A stretch of 64,000 nucleotides of DNA from Plicaturopsis crispa FD-325 SS-3 (Eukaryota > Basidiomycota > Agaricomycetes > Amylocorticiales > Amylocorticiaceae): positions 1,248,302-1,312,301 of the forward strand of contig KN832557.1 of NCBI GenBank assembly GCA_000827205.1, in the 5' to 3' direction. Made by a program: the position numbers and the translations under genes. The first letter of the stretch is position 1, and each line of letters begins with the position of its first letter. Below, one piece after another: positions 33,789 through 46,177 of the stretch. The notes below the pieces were generated by a model. The model saw only the letters and a list, made by a program, of their open reading frames with translations, did not search any database and had not been told where the DNA came from.

Positions 33789-34780
33789 TACTTTGTGGGC
33801 TCCTTATAAATGGAATGACACGAACTAACCGCATGTCCCCCGGCGCTTGAAAGAATGGCATGATATTGCCGATAGAGGCAGAGACACTACGCCAAGATGG
33901 AGGCAGAGGAACATTGGCAGACGCCCACTTGCCCGGGCCGCGGAACTTTATCGGATTCCCGAGTGTATTTCACGAAAATGCCATTACTTCCTCGAAGTGT
34001 GCAACAAGAATTTCGAATTTCAAGCCGCTTGCCTTTGTTCGTCAGTCTGCCAGCAAATCGAGGTTCTGAGTGTATAGTCGGAATCGTAGCCATAGGATGA
34101 TGATGTCCATGGGGCACAGAAAGCGCTCTATTTGGATTGGATCACAACATGAGAGTCAACAAAGGGTGATCTACGGGGCTCGCTTGCAAGTGTCAGTGCG
34201 AGAACGAACATGGGTAACACATCAGTATACTCACCGTTCAAGCCAGCCTCGTCGCAACCAAATCGACCAATATGTGCAACATAAAATCGACAAGCAATTT
34301 TTGACGCAGTCTAACTGTAACGTCCAGATTTCTTGAAATCGGGTGTCCTAACGGAAAACGCTCATCAGGATCATCGGTGAAACTTACTGAGGCGTCGAGC
34401 TCGGATATTTCTGGCTGACGGTGAGCGCTCCAGGCCTTCAGAGTTGGACCAGTAGTCAACGCTTCGTCGTCCGATTTGACGATGAAACCTAGGCGTCATT
34501 TTATTCCCATGCGACGTCGCTGCCAGGAGTAACGAGCATTGAGGAAAAGAGAGTCATAGCTTGTATAGCTGTAGGTCTTCAAGCTTCAACAAGAAGTTCA
34601 AGATTCAAGAAGCTTCAAATAGATGTGGACTGGAAGAAGCTCGGATAGGGGCTATTCCTTCAATCCGCTAGCCTTGCGGCTGGAAATTGTGTCTATGTAG
34701 ACTGTTTCCTTTCTGCGGTCGCGCTATAGAGGTTTTCTAGCCTTGTCGTATTCTGGATCCCATAGACGTGAATTCCCACA
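33789..34780. other. 1-kb stretch upstream of PNP and of the GTPase, no gene resolved
   Basis: A minus-strand frame begins with ATG near 34495 (MTPRFHRQIGRRSVDYWSNS). After removing a 46-nt intron it gives about 73 residues with no recognised family. A second short frame ends TRESDKVPRPGQVG. These may be remnants or a small lineage-specific gene. The right 200 bp contain the heat-shock-like element and the PNP promoter. Confidence 0.35.
34578..34616. promoter_or_regulatory. Heat-shock-element-like motif upstream of PNP
   Basis: TTCAAGAAGCTTC (34604-34616) is a perfect three-block HSE (TTC nn GAA nn TTC). It is preceded by further TTC/GAA blocks from 34578. It lies about 165 bp upstream of the PNP start. 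Binding by HSF1 is inferred from the pattern. Confidence 0.45.
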
Positions 34781-35997
34781 ATGGCAGAATTGACCCTCCC
34801 CCTTCCTTTCGAATCGACGCTCTCTACGATCGCGAGCAGCCTCCCTGCCCACCTGCAACACCCGCGCGTCGGTATCGTCTGTGGTTCGGGCCTCAGCACG
34901 CTCGTCACGTCCTTGCGCGATGTGCACGAAGTCCCCTACGCGAATCTCGCCGGATTTGCTAAAAGCACAGGTGCGCCGACTGTTGATCCGATTGTCGATG
35001 CGGCGTAAGATTGAGCGCGCAAATGATGTAGTGGCCGGCCACAAGAGCATACTCGCTTTTGGCCTCATGGGCGCGGACGACGTCCCAGTCGTGGCCATGC
35101 TCGGGCGGGTGCGTGATGATTTTTTTTGCTTTTGAAGGACGCGGAAAAGACTGACTGACGGTGACCTAGATAGTTTCACCCATACGAGGGCCATAAGATG
35201 GCTACAGTCGTATATCCGATTAGAATATTGGCTAGACTAGGAGTCACCGATATCATCAGTGCGTGCAAGAGTGCCAATTTTTCGTTCACCTCTAACCGAA
35301 AATATAGTTACAAACGCGGCCGGGTCCCTGAACCCTTCCATCCCAGTTGGCGCTAGTATGTACTGTCATTTTGACAATAGAATTTGTCTCATTTGTTTCT
35401 AGTCGTCGTCGTTCGTGACCACCTCGCTCTTCCGAACCTCAGCGGGCCTCTCAACCCGCTTCTCGGTCCACTATCAGCGCCAACACATGCGCGCTTCGTC
35501 CCGCTCTCAGACGCATACTCCGTGTCGCTCCGGCGCCTAGCGTTCCTCGCTGCACATGATCTCGCTCTTCCCGATTCTGCACTAGCGGAGGGAACGTATG
35601 CGTGGGTCAGCGGCCCGACGTACGAGACGCCGGCAGAGGGCCGGTTCCTGCGGGCAGCAGGTGCCGATGTCGTCGGCATGAGCACCGTTCCCGAAGTGGT
35701 CGCTGCGCGCGAGGAGGGCTTGAACGTGCTCGTCCTTAGCCTGGCCACGAATCCGGTCGTTGTTCCCGAAAAGTACAGGAGCATCAAGGAGGAGGTGGCA
35801 GCTGAAGTATGTCGTCGTGTTGCTCCAAATTAGCCCAGAACGCTGATGCCGGATATGCACAGCTCGCGGGAACTCCCCTGGTGGTCCCCGTCGTCCAGAC
35901 CGTATCACACGAGGAGGTGCTTCAGGTTGGGAAGGAAAAGGCGGAAGTCATGAAGAAACTCGTTCAGAGGATCATTGAGCTCATTTCCAAGCCTTGA
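34781..35997 (+). CDS. PNP1: Purine nucleoside phosphorylase
   Basis: Cleaves inosine/guanosine with phosphate to base and ribose-1-phosphate in purine salvage. ATG 34781 (MAELTLPLPF), TGA 35995-35997. Exons include 34781-34970, 35032-35108, a third from 35174, and further exons to the end. Motifs: GIVCGSGLSTLV (phosphate loop), GHKSILAFGLM, VAMLGRFHPYEGHKMA, ITNAAGSLNPSIPVG (base-binding Asn). Later come VVVRDHLALPNLSGPLN, YAWVSGPTYETPAEGRFLRA, ADVVGMSTVPEVVAARE (Met/ribose contacts) and VLSLATNPV. This is the trimeric mammalian-type PNP. In human PNP the residue after TN in LITN is Lys or Thr; here it reads ATNPV. Length about 325 residues, normal. Confidence 0.93.
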
Positions 35998-36253
35998 CAT
36001 GCGTGAGACCTGCCCTTGCTTGCATATGCAATACGATCAACTCATGTGATTACCCAGGAAAGCAAAAGTAATTGGCAGATGGTAAGAGTAGGAAGTTTGT
36101 GAGCCATAGCCATGTAGACGAGAATATAAGCAAGATGTAAAGACGTGAATATAGATATAGACATGTAAAGTAAGATGTGTTTCGTGTTTGCGTGGTGGCG
36201 TAACTCCGGTAGAGGCGAGCGGATGCCATTGTACGTGTAATGTCCGAAGCGAA

Positions 36254-36759
36254 TTATACCCTTCGGCCGGGGACATGGTTCTCCCATTCACCGCTGCCAT
36301 GGTCATACACCCTCTGGTTATCATCATCGTCATAAACCTACGCGAAAGTCAACAAATTGGGGTGGGCGAGCGAACAAGACCTCACCTTGACATACACCGT
36401 CTCTCCCCCGTCGAAGAGCGTGTCAATGCGCTCGTCAGACTGAGGTAGCTCCTGCCTATTCGAAAACAGATTGATATACCAGCCCTCAGGGAGCGGGAAA
36501 CCCTCCTCCATCGAGACGCTTCCTACATGAATATTTGAATAATCGACGTATAAGTAATCGATTCAGGTCGACCGTACTCTGCCAAATGCTTACTAGAGAT
36601 TTGCATCCAAAAGTCATTGATAGTCATGTCTTCACGGACGTCCTGCCCCCGCGTACAGCCATAGGATCCCATGCGGACGTTAATCCACATGCATCCCCTG
36701 TCGCGGTATCCGGCTTTGTGCCATCCTTTACCACGGACGTTGCGCATGCTTCTGCTCAT
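36254..36759 (-). CDS. Small protein of unknown function, about 140 residues
   Basis: Three exons on the minus strand: ATG 36759 to about 36600, about 36530-36392, and about 36326-36254 (TAA 36254-36256). Joined sequence: MSRSMRNVRGKGWHKAGYRD, a block CMWINVRMGSYGCTRGQD, then TINDFWMQIS, EEGFPLPEGWYINLFSNRQE and a charged end VYDDDDNQRVYDHGSGEWEN. No signal peptide or membrane segment is visible. Tryptophan and glycine are abundant, as in small beta-structured lectin-like folds, but I recognise no family. GTAAGC and GTGAGG donors with TAG acceptors support the model. Confidence 0.55.
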
Positions 36760-37117
36760 GTCGAAGACCGGAACGGTATGTGACAGCCTAGCCTGTAGTT
36801 ATGTATGATCACGTAGAGAGGTTTGACGCGTCAACGTGCAGTTTTCCGGTTATAGAACGCGCCGGGAGGGAAGAGATGCGGGGTAGTTGAGGGAAAGGAC
36901 TCAGGCCCAGGAGGGACAGACACGAGTCAAGGTCGAAATTTATACACAATCTCGGAAACCGGAAACGCTGCCGCTGGTGACAGAGGTTTGCTTCAGATCG
37001 AGTACTACGCGACCAAAGAATGAAACGCGCAAGAAAACCAGTCGTTAACGATGGAAATATGTATGCGTACCGACGTACAAGACACGAGATCCTGGCTATC
37101 AAGAAATTGATCGTGGT

Positions 37118-38138
37118 TCAAAAGACCTTCAAGTCGTCCGGCTCCGTGACATCTGCGTACATGATATCGGTTCTCATCGTATACTTGACCCCGGACAGCA
37201 CCTCGTCGCCTGAGTGAAGCAGACCTTGATGCTGGAAGATAAGCACTCGGCCTGCTTTAGGGTCCACGTCCAGACGCTTTTTCCTGTCTCTAGAATAGAA
37301 CGTCGTCGCACCCCCAACCAGCGACTCATTGAGGTAAAGATGCAGGGTGTAGAACGATCGCTCGTGTGTAACGGGATCCTCGTACGGACCATCAGTGTGC
37401 GCTACAAGCCTTCAGTCAGCACATCATCGACAAGTGATTGAAGCCGTGCATACTTTTAAAATATTGACCGGGTCCATACTTCAAGAAGCGCATGCGTTCG
37501 TTCAGCCTCGCAAATCGCCATTTAGTCCCAAGCTGCGCCTCGCGCTTGCCTTGCAATGCAGGGTTTCGTTCGATGGTCCTGAGCGCATCCTCAATTCCTT
37601 CAGCCTGACGGCAGCGAGCCCACAGGCGCGCTACGATGGTGTCGTTATCCCATATTATCCGGTCTGAATTTCGGTAGTGGGTCGCCATCATCTCTTGGCC
37701 TACCCCAACGTTCACCATTGCCGGCTTCCACAGCGCAGCACGCTCACTTGTATCGTCTCTGATGACGCTATCCTCTGCCAAGGTGAGAAGCGTGGCGCAT
37801 TCCGATGCACTCAATACGTTCTCGAGAACGACTGCATACGAGCCTGCGTACCCTGGCAGGGTTTGAGAGAAGTCGATGGGTGCGATGGTAATGGGCTGGG
37901 CGTCGCTGGGGGTCGTGGTGAGGAAGGAGTTGGGGATATTGACAGGTTTCGATGTATATTGGGTAGAGACGAATTGCGCTGGCACGAACGATGACGCAGC
38001 CTGGTCGGCAGCCTGTCGTTTGTGGATGATGCTGCTCGTCGTAAACATATTACTACCTGTGGGATTCAGGCGAACAACAGCAGGAGACTGCAATATTGAC
38101 ACAAATGGCTTCATAAGTACCTGGCTGCGCAAGATCAT
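37118..38138 (-). CDS. 2OG-Fe(II) oxygenase, prolyl-4-hydroxylase-like, copy A
   Basis: Predicted iron and 2-oxoglutarate-dependent hydroxylase; the substrate is unknown. Two exons: 38138-37454 (or from ATG 38048, MFTTSSIIHKRQ, which aligns with the start of copy B) and 37401-37118 (TGA). The N-terminal part has YAGSYAVVLENVLSASECA and NSDRIIWDN. The catalytic part begins RFLKYGPGQYFK, then THTDG (first His and Asp of the iron triad), SLVGGATTFYS, GRVLIFQHQGLLHSGDEV (distal His), and YTMRTDIMYAD with the 2OG-binding Arg. It is strongly similar to the gene at 54728-55700 on the other strand. Compared with that copy it lacks nine residues between LYLN and SLVGG. Confidence 0.9.
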
Positions 38139-38447
38139 ATTCCGAGTCTGCTTGGCGGCAACCTGGAAGCATGCCTAGTACACAGGATAAGTGGCGTTGG
38201 ACGGAACGACTGTCTTCCGAAGATATCGTGTGGGCTGGCTAGGGGAGACCTGGGGGAGACTAAAAAGTTCGCGACATCCAAATTCCAATAGGCACTGATC
38301 AGGGGCTTGTGGCACCATATTTGGAGGCGTCTATCCCAGGTCTATCCCTGCGAGACAGCGGTTCCGTTCAACAGCCTCAGGAGCCCTCCTCCATTTCTTG
38401 TCGCTTCGTCGTGAATTTTACTGCTTGCCTCCGCGGAATGCTCAAAA
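38139..38447. promoter_or_regulatory. Divergent promoter region oxygenase A / RTC1
   Basis: About 310 bp separate the two divergent starts and must carry both promoters. No recognisable core element was found. Confidence 0.45.
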
Positions 38448-41400
38448 ATGCTGTCGTCAACGACACCTCGTAGTCGGACGACCTCTATACTACAAAACCA
38501 TACGGCACCATCTGACTTATTTTCTGACTCCCGGACCCACGGCTACCCAGGTCCTATCCGAAATGTTCGTCTGCCTCGGGTCACATCGCCTGGTGGAGGT
38601 GCTGTGTCCAGAAGCGAAGATGAATCCCGATGCGTCGTGGCCGGAAAAGAATGTGCGTTATCGTCGACTTAGCAGTGGCGGTCGGTTGAACGTCGGAGCA
38701 GCATTGCGCATTCTCCGGATGTCGGACACATCGCACGGAACCACACCAGAGCACAAATCTGCGGTCGGACGCGGTGGACACAGGATAGATGCGTCGCGCA
38801 ACATGTGGGAGAGTAGTGGCTTGAAGATTGACAGCGCGAACACGGACGTTGCATGGTGCCGTGGATGTATGTAAGGCAGGCCGGACGCGCGTGCACCAGT
38901 CCTGACTAGCCGTAGTATACAGCAATAAGATCCTGACCAGCTCACGTAACGGTGATCTAGTGACATGGGACCTCAACAAGTCGGGCGCTACGAAGTTTGG
39001 TGAGCAGGTCACCGCGCACCTCCGTTATATGCATTGATCCGCCAGAATAGAGCGAAAGACGAGAGACCACCTGCGGTCAATTCATAAATTGTCTTGCTCA
39101 ACGATTGTTCACAACTACTGTGTGACGGGCTCTGCTGACGGGGACGTCCGCGTCTGGGTTCGATCCATTTTATTCCAACCGAGTGTTATCCTCAACTCAT
39201 GATCCCTTTAGGACTTACGCGATATGACGCGTTCGATAATGAAGATTCATCATCCAACCTCCGTACGAAACGTTGTATTCTCTCCAAATCAGTCGCAGCC
39301 TTTGCAGGCCATAGCAGGTCTGGACAACGGTAGCATATACCGGTGGGACTTGAAGATGGGTCAGCGTGGCCAGCTCGATCGCTTGCCGATGGCTCACTCG
39401 GGAGCCGTCCTGGCCTTGGATTGGTGTAGCGGGCGAGGGGAAGGAGGAACAGGATGGCTTGTATCGGGCGGACTCGATCATACGGCCAAGGTAAACTTGC
39501 CTTTTCGCACGTAGCCACCATCTCAACGAAACCGCAGATATGGGACTTGACATCTTCAGGACTGACACACATGCCGCACCGGCCCACGTACATCTTGCAC
39601 CCGTCTTTTCCAATACGTCGCGTACTTTGGCGACCATCGTACGAGACAGAACTCGCAATTGTCTCTAACGCTGAGTTTGGCACCGGGTCTAATCCCGATC
39701 TAGCTGCTACAGAGAGCGGGAAGGATGGGAAACCTGGAAGCGGAGACCGAATCGAGATCTGGGACGTACGGCGTGAGTGGGTTGCAAAATGGGCGGTCAG
39801 CGAGTCCGCATCAGGTGGTGGTGTGACAGGTGCGTATCAGTGTACTGTTTAGCCTAGATAAGTGCTTATGCCCACGATGAAGATCTGGCGTGGGGTGATT
39901 CGCATGCACTCTGGGCTCAGCACTCCTCAGGTTGTTTCTCGCAGTTAGACTTGCGTAACTCCGTCAAACCCCTCGACTCCATACCCCGCGCAGCAGCGGC
40001 TTGGGAGGCTTCTGGTTCGCTTGCTTTCGTTGCCGATAAAACGCCGCAGTGGGAGGTTCCGTTCGATGATCTGTAAGAGCACTGCTCTTTGGATATTTCG
40101 CTGCTCATCCGTTTACTTTCTACAGCATACCTGAACGAAAACACGAAGCACAGGAAAGACGAATAAAGCTCAAAAAGTTGGGCGACCCGCCGAGTGTGCC
40201 GGCATCGCAGAGTATGGGCTTCTTCGTCGACGACTCCGAAGATGACCTCGATATGTTCGTGAAACTTGCGAAGACGTATGTTTTCCAAGGGCATGAGCGT
40301 ACGACAATCTGCGACATAAATGCGAATGTAAGCATCTCTGTTTCTCCTTGTACATAATTAATGCTCACGGCTCGCTCCTTCTAAGGCTGCATTCGAGGCT
40401 GGTAACGACCAAGCAGCGCGTACGTGGCTTCTCTTGGGCTCGTTGCTGACAGATTTAGTACCACCACCCTCCCCTCCGATCTCCCTTGTCGAGCCCAAAC
40501 CTATGCGCCCAGGCGCAGCTCCACACATGGCCCGCTCTGTCTCCGCACCCAAAGCTGACCCCACGGTGCACTTATTTCTCCCTCCTAATCGGTCGTCCTC
40601 GGTAGATGTGCCCCGTCCCACAATACAGTCACACTCGGTAAATAACAGTCCGGCCGTTGATCGAAGTTCCAAACGCCTGCCAAGCGGTACCGTGGATCCC
40701 GGTTCGCACTCCCCTGCCGCTCGCCCGAACACCCCCTCATCCCCATATGCCCATCAGTATGCATCCACAGGTTCGCTGAGGTTGCCTCTATCGTCCGCTA
40801 ATTCTTCTACATCCAATTCTCCACGTGGTGCCTCGGGGTCTCTCCCACCCTCTGCCGCAACATCGCCGCATCGACTACACAGTGCCCTGCCCTCTACTTC
40901 GTACACTCACCACCCTCTCTCCGGCAATGCCAATACCGAGCTTGAGCGCCGCAAGTCCATGGCTAGCCAATCACGTCCCCTCATCCGCCGTGAATCCACT
41001 GCTCTCGCTCAACGCTTGCGGCGACAGTCTATAACCATCGTTAATACGCCAGTCCCCCATAGCCATTCCATAGGGCACGGAGAAAGCCCCCGGCCAGATA
41101 GCCTTCGTTCCCGGACCAGTTCGCGTCAGTATGGGGAGGGTGTCCTAGATGACTCGGATTCATCTGGTAGTTCTGAAAGTGAGCACGGAGAAGTTGAGAC
41201 AGGTCTACTGAGCGAAGAGCGAAGCGACGAAGAAACGAGCGGCTTGAAACCACTCATATCGCCTCACCTCGTCCCACGGCTTGCTCTTGCGAATCCAAGT
41301 CCTTTGTCGCGGGTGTATGGCGGGGGTGTCGCAGAAGAAGAAGATGACGAGTCTTCTCCATCTCCCGTATCTACGGATACCGAATCAAGCAGTGATAGCT

Positions 41401-42976
41401 TTGGCTCGGAGGAGCAGCATAGGCACATTGCGGCATCGTCTCAGTCAAGTCCGGCTACTTCGAAACGTGGCAAAGGGAAAAGAAGACGGAAAGCCCATAC
41501 GCGCAGCCGAAGCTCGACTGTGGCGTCCTTGGCTGCATCTGCAGTCGATTTTCTTCAGGTGCATCGACCATTGGAAAAACAACATTCGACTGGGAGCATC
41601 AGGACCGTAACTGCCGGAGATGTGATATCCCTTCATGACGGTGACCCCAGCGCCTCAGCAGGTCTCAGGCGCGAAGAGACCGTGACGCTTTCTTCTCTTG
41701 ACCTGGGAGACACGGAGTTGACAAATTTGAGGAGGGGGAGCGTGGACACTACCGCTAGTTTTGCGTCGCCGTCCCAAAAGAAACAACGTTCACAGGCGTT
41801 CTCTTGGGCTGACTCGAGGCAGGCCCAGCAGGATCCTTTTGTTGATTATGGTCCTGATGAAGAACGATGGCATTCAGGGACGAGAGACGGCTTAAATCCG
41901 ACCGAGTCGCGCAGTATGGACTACACCCAAAGGCGGAATAGGGTTGTACGAGCTGAGGAGGCTAAATTTCGCGAGATGGGGTGGAGGACGATGCGCGATA
42001 CTCTTGATTATCTTGCCGAAGAGGTTTGTTCGCTCTTTTGACGTAGAACCCCTCGTGCGGCGCAGCTACTAATGGAATGCGTCCGCAGGGAGATGTGCAA
42101 ATGTGTGCGTTCTTGTCGCTGGTTGCATCGCAAGAGTTGCAGGTGGGGAAAATGAAAGTGGTCCGCTTCTTGGATGCGTATATCGGTATGTGATAGTTTT
42201 CTGGAGATTTATTTTGCTTATTGCACGAATATTTTCTCCAGATTCACTGTGTCGCCTACGGATGCATACTTCCGCTGCATACCTACGCAAATATGTGCAG
42301 GTTGACCAAATACGTGCGAGTACAACGGTGCGACGATATATTCTATTGTCAAGTCTTCTTCTCACTTTCTTTGGCTCAGCTCGAAACGACCATTTACTCG
42401 TCGTGCGGACGATGCCGCAAGCCGATCATACAGCCGGCCTTTTCCGCGCGAACGGCAGACGGCGGTGTCCCTCGCGGCGGATATTCGTACTGCATATCCT
42501 GTCATAATTATGCTACTCAGTGTTCCATATGGTATGCGCACTTGTAAGCTAATTGGTCCTAAGCAGCTAACCTTGTTAACAGCCACTTACCTGTGCGAGC
42601 CATGTTGTTCCAGTGCTCAATCTGCGAGCACGGAGGCCACCAGGAGTGCTACCGAAAGTACTATATGGATCGACCCATGCTCGAAATGCCCCTCCGTCAG
42701 GCTCCCTCGTCCCTCGCAGACTTCACGACCAGTCAGCCATCACCGTCATTACAGTCGAAAATTCGCGGTCGATCACGGTCTGAATCTCGGGATATCTCTG
42801 ATATTGAGAGTGGAACTGACCGCGACGACGAGAGCGTAAGTGGGACAACAGATGTCGCCACCGAATATGATGGGGGCGCAGTTGGTGTTAGTGGACATAA
42901 AAGACTGCTTGGACATCTCTGTGCCGCTGGCTGCGGGCATTTCTGCTGGGCCGCGAATGCGAACGCAGACGCCTGA
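38448..42976 (+). CDS. RTC1: SEA/GATOR2 complex subunit RTC1 (WDR24)
   Basis: WD40 and RING protein of the vacuolar SEA (GATOR2) complex that controls TORC1 in response to amino acids. Start ATG 38448 (MLSSTTPRSRTTSIL), stop TGA 42974-42976. Exons join RCVVAGKE to SLRILRMSD, HKSAVGRGGHRIDASRNMWE and DSANTDVAWCRGLYSNKILT. The WD blocks GDLVTWDLNKSG, TGSADGDVRVWDLRD, GLDNGSIYRWDLKMG and SGGLDHTAKIWDL follow. A 600-residue Ser/Pro-rich insert carries KRGKGKRRRKAH. The C-terminal zinc region has CGRC, YCISC, CSIC, FQCSICEHGGHQECY and CAAGCGHFCW, the WDR24-type RING. One acceptor is AATAG after an in-intron CCAG. Well supported over the whole length. Confidence 0.94.
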
Positions 42977-43272
42977 AGTCATTTTTGCTTGCAGCTGTAA
43001 CTATATTATGACTGGCTTACTTGTATAGCAGATAATCTCGCCCTCAGTACTGTGACATCTCCACCTCTCAAGATCGCGGAGGTCAAAATGCTTAAACGCT
43101 TACTTGTGTGGCGCTTATCTTCAATGCCTTCTCATGGTTGCGCCACACTACGCCAGAACGACGCCCGTTCACGTTCAATCGACGCTCAATGACGAATGGT
43201 TCCTTCTCCCTCGAGAGCCAGTACAAGTATCGCTCATGATCATGGTACGATCTCCCGTTTTCAGTACACATA
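42977..43272. promoter_or_regulatory. RTC1 3' flank and monooxygenase promoter
   Basis: About 300 bp, both neighbours on the plus strand. No recognisable motif apart from AT-rich patches. Confidence 0.4.
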
Positions 43273-45628
43273 ATGCTGTGTTCGGATCTCTTGCTCTGCA
43301 GTGTATTGGCGCTTGTCAGCGTAGCAGCAGCAGCTATTGATTTCGATGTTCCTCGCTTCCCCGCAACGCAACATGTCTTCTCACCTGACGAAGGCACGAA
43401 ACGAAACGGGTTTCCGTTAGGAAACGAGTCCACCTACCGTATTGTTAAGCCCGTCAAGACCGTAGCCGTCATCGGCGCCGGTGCTAGTGGTCTCATCGCC
43501 GGCCGGGAGCTACTCGACCACGGTTTCACAGTTCGGTTGTTTGAGCGTGACCATTTGTACGTGTATCCACCTCATTTCTTTTCCCTGCGTATTAGCCATG
43601 TTCACCACTTATCTATAGGCCCGGTGGTGTCTGGCATTACACGACAGAGTCCGCGGCTGCCCCGTTCTACAATGAGTCCGACGTCCTTCTCCAAGATTAC
43701 ATCCCCACCCTACCCCCTACAAACGTCACCCTTCCATTTGTCGACTATTCAAAGGATTATGCCTCGGAACGCCGTATCCATCGCGCTCCCAAGCAGGTCT
43801 GGCGGGACCTCCATAGCAATGCTCCGAGCCCGAATCAACAAATTACGGAGTGGCCTTGGCCTACGGCACAGCCTTGGAAGTCAAGTCAATGGGCCCTCGG
43901 CAGATACTTGCGTAGTTATGCTGCATTTTTCGGACTTGCTGCCGATGAAGACTATGGCGGTGAAGGAAGGAAGGAGGTTGCGAGTTACAATACTCGGTAT
44001 GTCGCATATCCGTATTCGGAGTATTCCTCTTGGAATAATTATCGTACAATGTAGGGTCGAGCATGCAGAGAAGTTGCAAGGCAGTGACAAGTGGACCCTC
44101 ACTCTCAAGCGCGTGACTCGCCACGATGAAACCAGCGCAAAGATAGAATTATGGAAAGAGGTAGGTCTAGTCCCTTTCTCAGCATATCAATTGCTGATAT
44201 GCCGACAACCGTATAGGAATTCGATGCCGTTCTGGTTGCAAGTGGCAGATATAACGCACCAAAGATTCCCAGGATCCCTGGTCTGGCAGCTTGGGCAGAA
44301 AAGTGGCCCAGCCATGTATTTCATTCTCGCAGCTACCGCGCTCCAGAAGGATGGGCCAATAAGGTATGTCCATCCTGGTCTCAATGTCGCATATACTAAT
44401 GTCCGTGGGTAGACGCTTCTCGTGGTTGGCGTATCTATCTCCGCCTCTGAAATTTCGCGAGAGGTCGCACCATTCGTCGATAAACTCTATCAGTCCGTGA
44501 GGGAGCTCCCCAAGAACAACGACTCCCAAACGTTCCCCTCCTTCACGCGTAAGTATCAACTCCGTCGGCTGCCGGAAAAAGCGGAAGTCGTACCCGAAAT
44601 CGAACGACTGGAGGTACCGGGAGAGGGAGAGGACATCAGTAAAGGGAAGGTTGTCCTGAAAAATGGCACTGTTCTTACCGGGATCGACGGCATCATATTA
44701 GGGTCAGGAGAACTCTTGACATACTCATTTATGCCTCGACGACTGACTAACGATCTTTCGATTCTATAGCACGGGCTATCGCTACACCTTCCCCTTTCTT
44801 CCACAATACCACAATGCATCACTAGGAACAAATATCACTGAAACTCGCGTCGCTCCGCTTGTCACGGACGGCACGCATATCCGCTCTCTCTTTCTCGATA
44901 CATTCTATATACCTGACCCAACCCTGGCGTTTATCAACAGTAAGTCATAGTATCCGTTGAAGAGCTGTCCAGACTCTGATCTCTCTTCCTCCAGTAAATC
45001 GCCTTGTGGGAGACTTCACATGGGGCGCATACCAAGCCCTCGCGATTTCGAAATATTGGAAAGGTCGTATTGAAATCCCTTCTCAAGAAGAGCAATGGAA
45101 ATTGCACTGGGAGCGCGTCCGCGAGCGTGGCGGATACACCAAGACATTCCAATTTTACGTGAGGCTTGTTTGTGTTCAAGGCCTGACCTCATGTTGATAA
45201 CACTTCCCCGTGGATCTAGGGAGGTCAAGCTCCTGCTGCTTATCGGTACATCATTGGATGGCTGAACAGCGCCGCCCACAAATACGGCGGCAAGCAAGTT
45301 GACCGCCTGCCATCTTAGTGCGCTTTTTGCTAGCCCGTACACGTCACGGCGCCTAACTTCTTTCTTTTCAAGCCGTGAACAAGTTGGACGCTATTTCTCT
45401 GCAGGTTAGTGCCTTCTTTGCTGACATCCCATACCACATTCTAGCTCATGCGAGTTCTGCAGTTAATTGGGGCAGGGATTTTGTCGACGACGGCACGAAC
45501 CCCGGATACGGTGATCAATCTGTCGGGGTCTTTTCCGGGAATCTTGAGGATGAAGAAGCATTCCTCCCCAACGCTGCGGGCTTATCTGAGGATGGACTGA
45601 GCCTCCTCGCAGATGCTGCAGACTGGTA
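43273..45628 (+). CDS. Flavin-containing monooxygenase, secretory signal
   Basis: FAD/NADPH-dependent monooxygenase family. ATG 43273 begins a hydrophobic signal-like segment (MLCSDLLLCSVLALVSVAAA). FAD motif: VAVIGAGASGLIAGRELLDH, with the FERDHL end of the fold; after an intron, PGGVWHYTTESA. The FMO-type segment HVFHSRSYRAPEGWANK precedes the NADP-binding TLLVVGVSISASEI. Later blocks are TGYRYTFPFLPQYHN, DFTWGAYQALAISKYWKGR and AAYRYIIGWLNSAAHKYGG. About nine introns. The C-terminal end is uncertain: after GGKQ two different frames continue (one ending DAADW at 45628). This could be alternative acceptors or an error in my joins. Substrate unknown. Confidence 0.82.
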
Positions 45629-46177
45629 AAGGGCTAGGTGACTGGTGAACTTGTACTTCTACTGTCTGATTGACCTGTGCTGAACATCGGAATGATTTGT
45701 TCCTTCTGATGACTCCTTGGTCGACGACAATATAGATTCTCTACCTACTCCCGACGCTGGCAATTTCAGTATTCTCACGACCGACAATTGAGGCGAAACG
45801 AGTCGCTTCTTCAACGTATGTGCATGACCGCTGCCGAATTCCCAAATCGAAGGAACAAACTTCGTGTAAAAGGCTACTTTAGTGACCTCGAAGCTCAGCT
45901 CGCTGGGGTGGCAGCGAATCTTCCCCTCTTACTGCCACCACGTTCATCAAACGTTCATAGCCGTTTTCTCGCATTCAGTCAAGTAAGTCGCATTGTTTTG
46001 GCTTCTCGACGAGGACTATGGTCTCCCGGTTGCTCGAGCGGTATCCGTTTTGTGCAGTGACGCGTCGGAAGCGCTGTCCATAGTCGCGTCGCGTTGTGTC
46101 GTTTTTTACGCTTCACGAAATCCCTTGCTGACCTATTTTCTACTTTCAGCCGCCCAGTGCCGTCAGCTCCTCCACCC
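45629..46177. other. Gap, possible 5' exons of the Myb-repeat gene
   Basis: A plus-strand frame around 45788-45985 and an acceptor at about 46149 could belong to an upstream exon of the next gene, but the join is not decisive. No other gene is seen. Confidence 0.3.

Noticed and set aside
39150-39175. GGTTCGATCC resembling a tRNA B box
   Set aside because: It falls exactly in an intron of RTC1 (GTTCGATCC donor region), and no acceptor stem or A box pairs with it.
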